Of a stretch of 64,000 nt of DNA, positions 36,862 through 46,632 are shown in pieces. Position numbers and translations under genes: made by a program. The stretch is from Bordetella parapertussis. Its GTDB lineage: Bacteria > Bacteroidota > Bacteroidia > Chitinophagales > Chitinophagaceae. Location of the stretch: positions 1 through 64,000 of the forward strand of contig CALQJX020000013.1 in NCBI GenBank assembly GCA_943331005.2. Direction: 5' to 3'. Each line of letters begins with the position of its first letter. Within the stretch, counting starts at the first letter, position 1. The notes under the pieces were generated by a model. The model did not search any database and had not been told where the DNA came from. It worked only from the letters and a program-made list of their open reading frames with translations.

Positions 36862-37617
36862 ATGAAACCTAGGCAGCCGTCATTACCATTGCTTGCAGGC
36901 AGAAAGCCTGTTATGGAGGCATTGGAGCAAGGTGTAACTATTGAGAAAATATTCCTGTTGCGTTCTGCATCAGGACCTGAGATCAATGCTATTAAAAAGC
37001 TGGCAAGAGATTACAATATCCCTATCAGTCAGGTTCCTGTAGAAAAGCTCGATGGTCTTACCCGTATCCAGCATCAGGGAGTGGTTGCCTGGGGCTCATT
37101 GTTGCAGTACATAGATCTGCAGGCCGGTATATCACATATAGTAGATCAGGGCAAAACACCTTTGTTCCTGTTGTTGGATGGTATTACTGATGTACGCAAT
37201 GTAGGTGCCATAGCGCGCAGTGCATTGTGCTGTGGTGCTCAGGCAATTATACTGCCTACTTCACATGCTGCATCACTTACCGAGGAAGCCATAAAAACAT
37301 CTGCAGGTGCATTGCGCAAAATTCTATTGTGCCGTGTTCCGTCTGTGCCACAGGCTATAGATATACTCAGGTTGAATGGTATTCAGATATTAGGAACACA
37401 GATGAGGGGAAGTGTGCCGGTATATGAGTCTGATCTCACTATTCCATCTTGTGTGGTTATGGGGGCTGAAGATACAGGTATCAGCAAGGATGTATTGAAG
37501 CGTGCCGACCAACTGATACGCATACCAATGGCTGCAGAATTCGATTCGCTGAATGTTTCCGTTGCTGCAGGTATGGTACTGTACGAAGCTTTGCGTCAGC
37601 GTACCCTCAATCCATAA
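36862..37617 (+). CDS. rlmB: 23S rRNA (guanosine-2'-O-)-methyltransferase RlmB-like (SpoU family)
   Basis: A 251-aa SPOUT enzyme with an N-terminal substrate-binding domain (GRKPVMEAL, KIFLL). The knotted domain has the three SpoU motifs: DGITDVRNVGAIARSA, CVVMGAEDTGIS and EFDSLNVSVAAGMVLYEALRQR. The asparagine in the third motif is expected for SAM binding. It methylates a 23S rRNA guanosine ribose (G2251 in E. coli); the exact target here is inferred. It converges on the barrel genes with only 6 bp between stops. Confidence 0.9.
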   Translation: MKPRQPSLPLLAGRKPVMEALEQGVTIEKIFLLRSASGPEINAIKKLARDYNIPISQVPVEKLDGLTRIQHQGVVAWGSLLQYIDLQAGISHIVDQGKTPLFLLLDGITDVRNVGAIARSALCCGAQAIILPTSHAASLTEEAIKTSAGALRKILLCRVPSVPQAIDILRLNGIQILGTQMRGSVPVYESDLTIPSCVVMGAEDTGISKDVLKRADQLIRIPMAAEFDSLNVSVAAGMVLYEALRQRTLNP

Positions 37618-37623
37618 TGGTAA

Positions 37624-38283
37624 TTACATAAACAGATACATCAGCCTTAAGCAATAAGTATTGTTGAACTGCTGTCCGCGGGAGTAGTTCTGCGGTGTAT
37701 TGTTGCGTATTGAAACCAGTGAGTACTGGAAGCGCATATTAAGGAACAGACCTTTCCAGCAGTGCAGGTTGCCGGACAGTACAAAATTATAATCGTTTTT
37801 CTTGAAAGGATAATCGTTCAGATTCACGGTATTGGTTGGTACAGTGGTAATGTGTTCTTTGCTGGTACCAAGCCTGGCATAAGAGAATCCTGAACCGAAA
37901 TGGCTTTTCCTTTTGTCAAAATAGTTCAGCATTATCGGTACTTCGGCATAGTTGAGTGTGATGCCATAATCTGTAATATACATTCCGGGATTCACTGTAT
38001 AGAATCCTTTTGATCTTGCGCCTTTTTGTACATAAAGCACCTCCATACTGGCTGCCACATGCTCATCAAGCTTGGTATATACAATGCCACCCAGATTAAA
38101 ACCTGTTTTATGGTAGCCGGCAAAGTTGTCGCCATCTACCTGTGTGAAGTTGCCACCGGCGATAAGTCCACCATAAAAAGTACGCTCATTTTCATAATAG
38201 TTCTGCGCCATAGCCGCATTTCCTGTTAGTAATGCAACAGTGGCAAGTAGCATAGCGTATATTTTGCGGAAGGTAGATTGCAT
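37624..38283 (-). CDS. Outer-membrane beta-barrel protein, paralogue 1 (PorT-like)
   Basis: A 219-aa protein from ATG 38283 with signal peptide ending AAMAQ. It is a small barrel with the shared core GGxIAGGNFTQVDGDNFAGYHKTG and YFDKRKSHFGSG, and ends MYLFM. It closely resembles its upstream neighbour (same strand, ~20 bp apart), so the pair is a tandem duplication. This PorT/OmpW-like class is Bacteroidota-typical; the function of these two is unknown. Confidence 0.8.
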   Translation of the reverse strand: MQSTFRKIYAMLLATVALLTGNAAMAQNYYENERTFYGGLIAGGNFTQVDGDNFAGYHKTGFNLGGIVYTKLDEHVAASMEVLYVQKGARSKGFYTVNPGMYITDYGITLNYAEVPIMLNYFDKRKSHFGSGFSYARLGTSKEHITTVPTNTVNLNDYPFKKNDYNFVLSGNLHCWKGLFLNMRFQYSLVSIRNNTPQNYSRGQQFNNTYCLRLMYLFM

Positions 38284-38303
38284 ACTTATCAAATATAGTT
38301 TGT

Positions 38304-38996
38304 TTACAGGAACAGGTACATCATTCTCACGGTCCAAAGATTACTGAATTGCCTTTGTGCTCTCGATAGGTCTGCCGGAGAATAAGTTCTGACAGGAGAA
38401 AGTGCATACTGGAATCTGATATTAAAGAAAAGTCCTTTCCATACATGCATCTGCGCTCCTGCTACCAGATCAAAATTCTCTTTACGGAACGGGTATTTGG
38501 TGAAATCTATTGTGTAGGCAGGGTAGGCGGTCATATATTCGTTGCTGCTCACCAGTCTGTTTATAGACATGCCCAGCCCGAAATGACTCTTCCGTTGATC
38601 AAAATAGTTGATCATGAGCGGGATCTCCACATAATTCAGTTTGATGCCATATTTGCCAATGATAGTGGTACTATCGTTTATAGAATAACGATAACCATTA
38701 CTTTTGGCGCCCTTCTGGCTATAAAGTGCCTCGAAACTGAATGCCACATGACGATAAAGCCTTATGTAGCCAATGCCGCCAAAATTGGCACCTATCTTAT
38801 GGTAACCTGCATAGCTATCGCCATCTACCTGGCTGAAATTTGTCCCTCCTATAAGTCCTACAGATATTAACCTCGGCTTTTCCAGATACAATCCATCCTC
38901 CTCATTGTCATCTACCTGGGCTCTGGCAACACTGCTAAAGATCATTAATAGAATATTGATGACAAATAATGCCGCGAATTTTCTACTTTTATTCAT
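38304..38996 (-). CDS. Outer-membrane beta-barrel protein, paralogue 2
   Basis: A 230-aa protein starting at ATG 38996 (NKSRKFAALFVINILL, then VARAQ cleavage). It shares GGTNFSQVDGDSYAGYHKIG, YFDQRKSHFGLG, YPFRKENFDLVAG and final MYLFL with the next gene. The N-terminal insertion DDNEEDGLYLEK is unique to this copy. It is likely co-transcribed with paralogue 1. Its start lies 16 bp from that of a divergent gene. Confidence 0.8.
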   Translation of the reverse strand: MNKSRKFAALFVINILLMIFSSVARAQVDDNEEDGLYLEKPRLISVGLIGGTNFSQVDGDSYAGYHKIGANFGGIGYIRLYRHVAFSFEALYSQKGAKSNGYRYSINDSTTIIGKYGIKLNYVEIPLMINYFDQRKSHFGLGMSINRLVSSNEYMTAYPAYTIDFTKYPFRKENFDLVAGAQMHVWKGLFFNIRFQYALSPVRTYSPADLSRAQRQFSNLWTVRMMYLFL

Positions 38997-39012
38997 CGAA
39001 ACAGCCTTGCTA

Positions 39013-39324
39013 ATGAGCTTCAAATATACACCAAACACGCTAAAAAAACTGGAAGAGCTATTCGAAGAGGCCCGTTATATCATTCGATATGAAAAGGGAC
39101 ACTTCAATAGTGGTTACTGCATATTGGAAGAGCGCCGAGTGGTGGTCATCAATAAGTTCTTCAATGTAGAAGGACGTATCAATGCCTTGATGGAGATCAT
39201 GCAGAGCATTACCGTTAAAGAGGAAGAATTGAGTACTGAGATGCTGAAATGGTACAAACAATTGAAATCCGAACCCGATTTTAAAGAAGGAGGATCATCT
39301 ACGCAAACCAAAATGGACATCTAA
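39013..39324 (+). CDS. Conserved hypothetical, Bacteroidota
   Basis: A 103-aa cytoplasmic protein from ATG 39013: KYTPNTLKKLEELFEEARYIIRYEKGHFNSGYCILEERRVVVINKFF, with an acidic C-terminal tail. It lacks signal and TM segments. I recall similar short proteins beside PhnP-like hydrolases in Bacteroidota, and here it ends 3 bp before such a gene. The role is unknown. Any further upstream start would overlap the divergent barrel gene. Confidence 0.7.
   Translation: MSFKYTPNTLKKLEELFEEARYIIRYEKGHFNSGYCILEERRVVVINKFFNVEGRINALMEIMQSITVKEEELSTEMLKWYKQLKSEPDFKEGGSSTQTKMDI
39021..39028 (-). promoter_or_regulatory. -7 element of barrel paralogue 2, inside the opposing gene
   Basis: TATATTTG on the reverse strand fits TAnnTTTG and lies 24 bp before the ATG at 38996. 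It falls within codons 3-6 of the divergent gene. Confidence 0.5.
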
Positions 39325-39327
39325 GTG

Positions 39328-40092
39328 ATGAAAGTTACTTTTCTCGGTACAGGTACCTCGCAAGGCGTTCCCTTTATTGGGTGCCCATGCCCTGTTTGCA
39401 CTTCTACGGATCCGCGAAATAACCGTTTGCGCTGTGCTGTATGGATTGAGACTGCAGATACCAGCATAGTTATAGATAGTGGTCCCGACTTCAGGTATCA
39501 GATGTTGCGTGCCGGTGTCAGCAAGCTCGATGCCATCATTTTTACTCATGGTCATAAAGATCATATTGCCGGTCTGGACGATATTCGTCCTTATAACTTC
39601 TTCACCGGCAAGGCGGTCAATATTTATGCAACCACAGAAACTCAGGAGTCTTTACAGCGCGAGTTCAGTTATATTTTCAACAATCTGTCTTATCCGGGTA
39701 TTCCCCAGATAACGATGCATACCATCACTCCTTCACAGTCTTTTTATATCAATGAACTGGAGATAGTGCCCATAAGATTGTTGCATTACAAACTGGAGGT
39801 ATTGGGTTTCAGAATAGGAGATTTTACCTATATAACAGACGCAAATTACATAGACCCTGTCGAGCTGGACAAAGTGAGAGGCGGAAAAGCATTGGTGCTG
39901 AACGCACTCAGACATGAAGCGCATATCTCTCATTTTACACTGGAGCAGGCTAAAGAAGTGGCTATTGAGTCTGGTGTGCCTGATATTTACTTTACACACA
40001 TAAGTCATCAGTTGGGGCTACATCACGAAGTAGAAGCTACATTGCCTGCTGGTATGCGTTTGGCATATGACGGTCTTACTTTAGAATTCTAG
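39328..40092 (+). CDS. PhnP-like MBL-fold hydrolase
   Basis: A 254-aa metallo-beta-lactamase-fold enzyme. It has FLGTGTSQGVPFIGCPCPVC (the structural Cys cluster as in PhnP), IDSGPDFR, the metal-binding THGHKDHIAGLDD, YITDANYI and THISHQLGLHHEVE. PhnP hydrolyses cyclic phosphodiesters, but the Bacteroidota substrate is unknown. ATG 39328 follows the preceding gene by 3 bp, giving a two-gene operon. A strong bidirectional hairpin follows. Confidence 0.88.
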   Translation: MKVTFLGTGTSQGVPFIGCPCPVCTSTDPRNNRLRCAVWIETADTSIVIDSGPDFRYQMLRAGVSKLDAIIFTHGHKDHIAGLDDIRPYNFFTGKAVNIYATTETQESLQREFSYIFNNLSYPGIPQITMHTITPSQSFYINELEIVPIRLLHYKLEVLGFRIGDFTYITDANYIDPVELDKVRGGKALVLNALRHEAHISHFTLEQAKEVAIESGVPDIYFTHISHQLGLHHEVEATLPAGMRLAYDGLTLEF

Positions 40093-40187
40093 TGTTTGTT
40101 TCTATAATTTATCCAATTAATTGACGGTCAAATATTTGCGTTATTATTTTTAAGTAAATTTTTGACATTAAACTTACCCTGCTTCAA

Positions 40188-40229
40188 TTAAAAAAGGTGA
40201 CGATAAATATTTATCGTCACCTTTTTTAA
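40188..40229. terminator. Perfect 21-bp bidirectional terminator
   Basis: A perfect inverted repeat centred at 40208/40209, with A-runs on the left and T-runs on the right, so it terminates the hydrolase operon and, on the other strand, parE. No loop residues are unpaired in sequence; a 4-nt loop would form. Confidence 0.9.
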
Positions 40230-40247
40230 TATGTATTTACTATCGTT

Positions 40248-42146
40248 TTATGCTTCTATTTCTACACCAATTTCTTCTGCAAGGTTTTTTTCTACCCTCA
40301 GATTGTTGATGATAAATATCTGTCTGTCGGGTGTGTTTTTGCCCATGTAGTACTCGAGCAGTTTCTGTATCTGTGCATCCTGACTCAGCAAAACAGGGTC
40401 TTTACGAATGTCATCGCCTATGAATTGTGCAAACTCTTCAGGGCTTATCTCACCCAAACCTTTGAATCGGGTAATCTCGGCCTTACTGCCTATTTGCTGT
40501 ATGGCACGCTGCCGCTCTTCATCGGTATAGCAGTATATTGTTTTCTGCTTATTGCGTACACGGAACAAAGGCGTTTGTAGTATGTAGATGTGATTACCAC
40601 GCACCAGATCGGGGAAGAACTGCAGGAAGAACGTCATGATGAGCAGACGGATGTGCATACCATCCACATCGGCATCGGTAGCTATAACTATATTGTTGTA
40701 TCGTAATCCTTCCAATCCTTCTTCAATATTCAGCGCATGCTGCAGCAGGTTGAATTCTTCATTCTCATAAACCACCTTTTTAGTGAGGCCATAACAGTTC
40801 AGCGGTTTACCTCGCAAACTGAATACTGCCTGAGACTCTACGCTGCGGCTTTTTGTAATGCTTCCGCTCGCACTATCACCCTCGGTGATGAATATGGTAG
40901 ATTCCAGTTGTTTCTGGTGGTATTCATCCCTGTTCTTCGATGGCGGATCGTCATTGAGGTGAATGCGGCAATCGCGCAGCTTTTTGTTGTGCAGGTTTGC
41001 TTTCTTGGCTCTTTCATTTGCCAGTTTACGTATACCTGATAGTTCTTTACGTTCCCTTTCGCTTTGTTCTATTCGTTTTTTCAGTGCATCGGCAACAGAT
41101 TGGTTCTTGTGCAGGAAGTTATCGAGGTCTTTGCCCAAAAAGTCAGCAATGAATGCTTTCATACTTGGACCACCTTCAAATACATACTGCGATCCCAGCT
41201 TGGTTTTGGTCTGTGATTCGAATACGGGTTCCTGTACACGAACAGATACGGCTGCGCAAATGCTCTGACGAATGTCTGACGCATCGTAGTCTTTTTTGAA
41301 AAACTCGCGAATGGTCTTTACAAAACCTTCCCTGAATGCAGCTTGATGGGTACCACCCTGCGTAGTGTGCTGTCCATTCACAAAGGAATAGATATCCTCG
41401 CCATAGTCGCCATTGTGTGTGATAGCTACTTCTATGTCTTCTCCTTTCAGATGAATGATAGGGTAGCGGAGTGTTTCTGCATTGGTTTTGCGGGTCAGCA
41501 GATCCAGTAGTCCGTTTTTAGATACAAAGTTCCTGCCGTTGAAGTGGAAAAGCAGACCTGCGTTCAGGAAGCAATAGTTCCATACCTGATTCTCCAGATA
41601 TTCATGGAGAAAGTGATAATTCTTAAAAACTGTTTCATCGGGCCTGAAGATTACCAACGTACCATTTGGCTCTGTAGTATCTGTTTCTTTGTATTCTTTT
41701 ACCAGTATCCCTCTTTCGAATTCGGCAACTTTGGTGCGGCCATCGCGGAAGGCAGCAACTTTAAAATTCTTACTCAGTGCATTTACAGCCTTGGTACCCA
41801 CGCCGTTCAGACCTACAGATTTCTGAAACGCCTTGCTGTCGTATTTAGCGCCGGTATTTATCTTACTTACCACGTCTACTACCTTGCCCAATGGTATACC
41901 ACGACCAAAGTCGCGAACAGTAACCTGTCCGTCTGAAACTGTAAGTTCCACACGTTTGCCCTGGCCCATTGCAAATTCGTCAATACAGTTATCCACCACC
42001 TCTTTCACCAGTACATAGATACCATCATCTACGCTGCTGCCATCGCCCAGCTTACCGATATACATACCGGGGCGCAGCCTGATATGCTCACGCCAGTCGA
42101 GCGATTTGATACTGTCTTCATTATATTGATTCTGTAATTCTGCCAT
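40248..42146 (-). CDS. parE: DNA topoisomerase IV subunit B
   Basis: A 632-aa type IIA ATPase subunit. GHKL ATPase motifs are [18 protein letters not shown] and [13 protein letters not shown]; the Toprim domain shows ITEGDSASG and [12 protein letters not shown]; the C-terminal region carries [12 protein letters not shown]. It decatenates daughter chromosomes with ParC, whose gene is not in the window. A fluoroquinolone/coumarin target. No frame damage is seen. Confidence 0.95.
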   Translation of the reverse strand: MAELQNQYNEDSIKSLDWREHIRLRPGMYIGKLGDGSSVDDGIYVLVKEVVDNCIDEFAMGQGKRVELTVSDGQVTVRDFGRGIPLGKVVDVVSKINTGAKYDSKAFQKSVGLNGVGTKAVNALSKNFKVAAFRDGRTKVAEFERGILVKEYKETDTTEPNGTLVIFRPDETVFKNYHFLHEYLENQVWNYCFLNAGLLFHFNGRNFVSKNGLLDLLTRKTNAETLRYPIIHLKGEDIEVAITHNGDYGEDIYSFVNGQHTTQGGTHQAAFREGFVKTIREFFKKDYDASDIRQSICAAVSVRVQEPVFESQTKTKLGSQYVFEGGPSMKAFIADFLGKDLDNFLHKNQSVADALKKRIEQSERERKELSGIRKLANERAKKANLHNKKLRDCRIHLNDDPPSKNRDEYHQKQLESTIFITEGDSASGSITKSRSVESQAVFSLRGKPLNCYGLTKKVVYENEEFNLLQHALNIEEGLEGLRYNNIVIATDADVDGMHIRLLIMTFFLQFFPDLVRGNHIYILQTPLFRVRNKQKTIYCYTDEERQRAIQQIGSKAEITRFKGLGEISPEEFAQFIGDDIRKDPVLLSQDAQIQKLLEYYMGKNTPDRQIFIINNLRVEKNLAEEIGVEIEA

Positions 42147-42313
42147 TGTATGTTGTAGTAATTCTAAATTGGAAATAGTGCCTGTAGCTTATATTATCCA
42201 AAATACGTGCATAGCAAAAATCCGCAAAAACGAATTGATTCCCAAAATGCCTGCAAAATTGTGGATAACTTGGATTGGTCATTCATTTGCTCTTTGCTGC
42301 CTTTGGCACTGTA

Positions 42314-43033
42314 TTACCAACCGCTTGCCAGCACATCTGCAATGTGCAGTGTTCTGAGCGGCAAATGATGGTTATCTATATAGCCCTGCATGTGCATCAT
42401 ACAAGATACATCTGTGGTAATGATGAATTTCGCACCCGTATCCATGGCACTTTTCATTTTTACCTGAGCCATACCCAGTGATATGGGTTCATATTTTACG
42501 GCAAAAGTGCCGCCAAAGCCGCAACAGGTCTCACATTCTGCCATTTCCACCATTTCCAGACCCTCCACATTGGCTAGTAGCCTGCGTGGCCCTTCTTTTA
42601 TGCCGCATTCGCGCAGGGCACCACAGGCATCATGATAAGTTGCTTTGCCATTTAAAACCGCTCCGATCTTTTCAGTTTTCAGCACCTTAGTAATGAATTC
42701 GGTGAATTCGTAGGTATTGCCCTGCACCTGATTGCATAAGTTATGGTCGCTGCTGTTCTCGAAAAGGTTATCGTAACAGTTGCGGACATAGCCGGTACAG
42801 GAGCCACTGGGGCTTACTATATATGTATTTTCCTTAAAGTCGTTAAGGAATTTGGTAGCAACAGATTTTGCTTCATCCCTGTATCCTGCATTATATGCAG
42901 GCTGGCCGCAACAGGTCTGTTTGGTATTGTAGCTTACCTCGCAGCCTAGTTTTTCCAGCACTTTTACCATGTTCATGCCGGTATCCGGATAAAGCTGATC
43001 TACAAAACAGGGGATGAATAATTGTACTTTCAT
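42314..43033 (-). CDS. LutA-like Fe-S (CCG-domain) protein
   Basis: A 239-aa protein with two cysteine-rich CCG domains: FIPCFVDQLYP with KQTCCGQPAYNAGY, and HDACGALRECG with ECETCCGFGGTFAVKY. These bind Fe-S clusters, as in LutA/YkgE and heterodisulfide reductase subunits. It would act in lactate oxidation with LutB and LutC, but neither is nearby, so partners are unknown. It is monocistronic between parE and sucD. Confidence 0.85.
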   Translation of the reverse strand: MKVQLFIPCFVDQLYPDTGMNMVKVLEKLGCEVSYNTKQTCCGQPAYNAGYRDEAKSVATKFLNDFKENTYIVSPSGSCTGYVRNCYDNLFENSSDHNLCNQVQGNTYEFTEFITKVLKTEKIGAVLNGKATYHDACGALRECGIKEGPRRLLANVEGLEMVEMAECETCCGFGGTFAVKYEPISLGMAQVKMKSAMDTGAKFIITTDVSCMMHMQGYIDNHHLPLRTLHIADVLASGW

Positions 43034-43164
43034 TTAATTCAGTAGTTGTGAAAGAAGGCTATCAATATTGTCCGCTTCGGGATTGCTAAGGTACAAACTA
43101 AAGGCGGCAAAATAAATTTGGGTTACTGATGCCCCATAAAATTACTATTTCACATTATTTCACT

Positions 43165-43172
43165 TAAATTTG
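43165..43172 (+). promoter_or_regulatory. -7 element of sucD
   Basis: TAAATTTG fits TAnnTTTG and lies 21 bp before the sucD ATG at 43194. It argues against a start at 43170, which would overlap it. Confidence 0.5.
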
Positions 43173-43193
43173 CACCTTCTTAAAAATAAGATA

Positions 43194-44069
43194 ATGGCAG
43201 TTTTAGTAAACAAGGACTCAAAGGTAATAGTACAGGGCTTTACAGGTACTGAAGGAACGTTCCATGCAGGCCAGATGATTGAATACGGTACCAACGTTGT
43301 TGGTGGCGTTACTCCGGGCAAAGGTGGCTCTATGCACCTTGACAGGCCTGTATTCAACACTGTAAAAGATGCAGTAGACCAGGCTGGTGCCAACGTTTCT
43401 ATCATTTTCGTACCACCGGCTTTTGCTGCCGATGCTATTATGGAAGCCGCTGATGCAGGTATCAAAGTTGTTATCTGTATCACAGAGGGTATTCCTGTTC
43501 AGGATATGGTTAAAGCCCGTGAATATATCAAAGGCCGCGATTGCAGACTCATAGGACCAAACTGTCCGGGTGTTATCACTGCAGGCGAAGCTAAAGTAGG
43601 GATCATGCCGGGTTTCGTTTTCAAACCAGGTCGTATAGGTATTGTTTCTAAATCAGGTACGCTTACTTACGAAGCAGCAGACCAGACCGTTAAAGCAGGT
43701 ATGGGTATCTCTACTGCTATTGGTATTGGCGGTGACCCGATCATTGGTACTACTACCCGTGAGGCTGTGGAACTGCTGATGAACGATCCTGAAACTGACG
43801 GTATCATCATGATAGGTGAGATTGGCGGTAACATGGAAGCTGAAGCTGCAATGTGGCTGAAAGAAAACATGCGCAAGCCTGTTGTGGGCTTTATCGCTGG
43901 TCAGACCGCTCCTGCCGGTCGCCGCATGGGTCATGCAGGTGCCATCATTGGTGGTGCGGATGATACTGCTGCTGCTAAAATGAAGATCATGCGTGAGTGT
44001 GGTATTCATGTTGTAGATAGCCCGGCTAACATCGGTGTTACTATGGCTGAAGCAATAAACAAGAAATAA
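43194..44069 (+). CDS. sucD: Succinyl-CoA synthetase alpha subunit
   Basis: The 291-aa subunit carries the CoA-binding domain ([30 protein letters not shown]) and the phosphohistidine H247 in [10 protein letters not shown]. It makes ATP or GTP from succinyl-CoA in the TCA cycle with SucC, whose gene is elsewhere. The start at 43194 follows a -7 element. Codon use looks like that of a highly expressed gene. Confidence 0.95.
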   Translation: MAVLVNKDSKVIVQGFTGTEGTFHAGQMIEYGTNVVGGVTPGKGGSMHLDRPVFNTVKDAVDQAGANVSIIFVPPAFAADAIMEAADAGIKVVICITEGIPVQDMVKAREYIKGRDCRLIGPNCPGVITAGEAKVGIMPGFVFKPGRIGIVSKSGTLTYEAADQTVKAGMGISTAIGIGGDPIIGTTTREAVELLMNDPETDGIIMIGEIGGNMEAEAAMWLKENMRKPVVGFIAGQTAPAGRRMGHAGAIIGGADDTAAAKMKIMRECGIHVVDSPANIGVTMAEAINKK

Positions 44070-44131
44070 TCTTTATCGTTCTAGGGTAGCATAACTACTA
44101 CAGGGTTGTGAATTTATAATATTAATGTAGC

Positions 44132-44166
44132 CAATTCCCCGGACCATAGGTTCGGGGAATTGTTGT
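44132..44166 (+). terminator. Terminator of sucD
   Basis: A 14-bp stem with one G-U pair (44132-44145 with 44149-44162) and a 3-nt loop, then T-rich sequence, 62 bp after the stop. Confidence 0.75.
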
Positions 44167-44362
44167 TTATTAACAATATGTGTTTGCTGTTTTAGGTAAC
44201 TTGCATTCAATAGCAATAAGTTGTAAAACAGCTATTTTGCCTCTTTTGATGAGCTATTTGCAACTGAAAATATGGATTAACATTGTTTTGACAGTTTTTG
44301 GTGTGAGGATTGAACTAGGTAAGATACAGTTGCAGAAAATAGCAACCTTTAAAACAAATACT

Positions 44363-45805
44363 ATGACTAATCGCATTCAAAGGGTACTAAGCATTGCTTT
44401 CTTTTCTTTGCTGTTGCTGGCAGGTACGCAACAACAAGCAAAAGCTCAGGATATAACTGTATCCTACCAGATGTTTTATGATAATCTGGCTCCTTACGGA
44501 CAGTGGATCTATGATCCGGAATACGGAAACGTATGGGTGCCGAACGAAGACGGAGATTTTCGTCCTTATGGTAGCAGAGGGCATTGGGTAATGACAGACT
44601 ATGGTAATACCTGGGTATCAGAAGATCCATGGGGCTGGGCGGTATATCACTATGGTCGCTGGACATATAATCCATACTATGGCTGGATATGGGTACCTGG
44701 TTACGAATGGGCTCCTGCATGGGTGTCATGGCGCTATGGCGGCGGCTATGCGGGCTGGGCTCCTATGGCTCCGGGTATACATGTTGGTATGAGCTATTAT
44801 GCTCCCGATAGCTGGTGGATCTTTATGGGACCATCTTATATGTACCAGTCAAACTGTATCAGGTATTGGTATGGACCGTCTTACAACGTCAACTATATCC
44901 ACCATACCACTATCATCAACAACTACTACATGGACAACAGTACCAATGTGCGTTATAACTATGGTCCACGTGCAGAGGTGATACAGCAGGTTACGGGTCG
45001 TCCGGTGCAGGTATACAGAGTTTCTCAGATGAACAGGCCCGGCGCTCCGGGTGTTGGCAGGAATACGGTCAGCATCTATCGCCCTAATGTAGATAGAGCA
45101 ACTGTTGATCAGGCTCGTCCGGGAACAGTGATGCAGGCGCCACGCTCTGTAGGTCGCGGACAAACAGCGGATCAGTATGGTTCAGGAAGGCAGCCTGCTT
45201 TCAGGCAGGATGTGCAGCGCATGCAATCTGAAGGAGGTCGCAGCGGAGTTCGTCAGGGTAATGAACCTGGCAGAAACGACCTGCAACCCGGCAGAACACA
45301 GCCGGATCAGCGTAACAGGTTTGATGAAAACCCACAGCCCGGCAGGTCAAATGATCGTATACCACAGCCCGGCCAGCCGGCACCCGATAACAGGCCACAG
45401 CCCGGCAGGTACAATGATCGTACACCACAACCCGGCCAGCCGGCACCTGATAACAGGCCGCAACCCGGCAGGTACAATGATCGTACACCACAACCAGGCC
45501 AGCCGGCACCCGACAACAGGCCACAGCCCGGCAGGTACAATGATCGTACACCACAGCCCAGCCAGCCAACGCCGGATAGCCGACCACAACCAGGCAACAG
45601 AAATGATAATGCTCAGGACGAAAGACGCAATATGCAACCCGGCCGTTACGATAATCGTATGGATAACAGGAGTCAGTATCAGCCGCAATCACAGCCACAG
45701 CCTCGTCAGGAGGTCAGGCCATCTGCGCATCCACAGCAGCCACAGCCGGGTTCTGGCGTTCAGCAACGCAACGATGCTCGTCAGCAAGGTGGTTCAAGAA
45801 GATAA
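44363..45805 (+). CDS. DUF6600 protein with Pro/Gln/Asn/Arg-rich repeat tail
   Basis: A 480-aa secreted protein: signal peptide (cleaving near AKAQ), then a Tyr/Trp/Gly-rich DUF6600 domain (YGNVWVPN, WGWAVYHYGRWTYNPYYGWIWVPGYEWAPAWVSWRYGGG). The long charged, low-complexity tail holds a 63-bp tandem repeat, with PGRYNDR, PQPGQPAPDNR units. The start is at ATG 44363, where a clear signal peptide begins; longer in-frame starts lack one. The tail suggests an extended periplasmic or surface linker. Function unknown. Confidence 0.82.
   Translation: MTNRIQRVLSIAFFSLLLLAGTQQQAKAQDITVSYQMFYDNLAPYGQWIYDPEYGNVWVPNEDGDFRPYGSRGHWVMTDYGNTWVSEDPWGWAVYHYGRWTYNPYYGWIWVPGYEWAPAWVSWRYGGGYAGWAPMAPGIHVGMSYYAPDSWWIFMGPSYMYQSNCIRYWYGPSYNVNYIHHTTIINNYYMDNSTNVRYNYGPRAEVIQQVTGRPVQVYRVSQMNRPGAPGVGRNTVSIYRPNVDRATVDQARPGTVMQAPRSVGRGQTADQYGSGRQPAFRQDVQRMQSEGGRSGVRQGNEPGRNDLQPGRTQPDQRNRFDENPQPGRSNDRIPQPGQPAPDNRPQPGRYNDRTPQPGQPAPDNRPQPGRYNDRTPQPGQPAPDNRPQPGRYNDRTPQPSQPTPDSRPQPGNRNDNAQDERRNMQPGRYDNRMDNRSQYQPQSQPQPRQEVRPSAHPQQPQPGSGVQQRNDARQQGGSRR
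45332..45583 (+). repeat. Four 63-bp tandem repeats
   Basis: Units start at 45332, 45395, 45458 and 45521, with a fifth diverged start at 45584. Each encodes 21 residues built of PGRYNDRTPQ and PGQPAPDNRP. Copies 2 to 4 are nearly identical in DNA, implying recent expansion or copy-number variability. Confidence 0.88.
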
Positions 45806-45820
45806 TTTTCACAACACTTA

Positions 45821-45860
45821 TAAAGTACAAATGCCCCGGAACAGGGGCATTTGTACTTTA
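45821..45860 (+). terminator. Perfect 17-bp terminator
   Basis: Stem TAAAGTACAAATGCCCC with a 6-nt loop, 15 bp after the DUF6600 stop. Confidence 0.85.
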
Positions 45861-45909
45861 TATACCCCTTGCATAGTAACTTAGTTGCCAATTCACAATA
45901 CACATCAAC

Positions 45910-46614
45910 ATGCCATACGCTGTAATAACAGGTGCATCTCAGGGAATAGGTAAAGCAATAACCTCACATTTATTGTCCAAAGGCTTTTCGGTGGCTATTT
46001 GTGCCCGCAATTATCAGAAATTACGGGCTGCTGAGGCAATCTGGAAAGAACAATATCCACTGGCACAGATCATTACTTACAGTGCAGATCTGGGCACAGC
46101 AAATGGAGTTGCTGAATTTGCAAAAGAAGTATTGTCGGTTTTCCCTGCCATAGATATTTTGGTAAATAATGCAGGCACATACGAGCCCGGCAAGGTTACC
46201 GATGAACCCGATGGTCAGTTGGAAAGAATGATACAGGTGAATCTTTATAGTGCGTACAGGCTTACTCGTGCTTTGCTGCCAATTATGCAGCAGAAGGGTA
46301 GCGGCCACATCTTCAATATGTGTTCTGTAGCTAGTCTGAAGGCCTATGCTAATGGAGGTTCTTACAGTATTTCCAAATATGCGCTGCTGGGTTTTACTGA
46401 CAATCTGAGAGAAGAGTTGAGAGAGGAGGGTATAAAAGTTACTGCTATATTGCCTGGAGCCACTTGGTCTCCGTCTTGGGAGGGAAGTGGTGTTTCGCCC
46501 GAACGTATCATGGAGGCTGAAGATATTGCAGACATGTTGTGGGCTACCTATTCATTATCGCCCCGGGCTGTAACCGAAACCATTATTATGCGTCCTGTGA
46601 AGGGTGATCTGTAA
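45910..46614 (+). CDS. Short-chain dehydrogenase/reductase
   Basis: A 234-aa classical SDR: cofactor motif TGASQGIG, structural NNAG, catalytic Ser in CSVAS, and YSISK active-site Tyr/Lys. The absence of an extra acidic residue after the second strand, replaced by Arg near CARNYQK, favours NADPH. Substrate unknown. It precedes the metal-receptor gene by 18 bp. Confidence 0.88.
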   Translation: MPYAVITGASQGIGKAITSHLLSKGFSVAICARNYQKLRAAEAIWKEQYPLAQIITYSADLGTANGVAEFAKEVLSVFPAIDILVNNAGTYEPGKVTDEPDGQLERMIQVNLYSAYRLTRALLPIMQQKGSGHIFNMCSVASLKAYANGGSYSISKYALLGFTDNLREELREEGIKVTAILPGATWSPSWEGSGVSPERIMEAEDIADMLWATYSLSPRAVTETIIMRPVKGDL

Positions 46615-46632
46615 AAACTACTTGACGCTACA

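Noticed and set aside
45201..45698. Reverse-strand frames in the DUF6600 tail
   Set aside because: Repetitive Pro/Leu/Cys-rich translations that follow the 63-bp sense repeats; no signal or motif.
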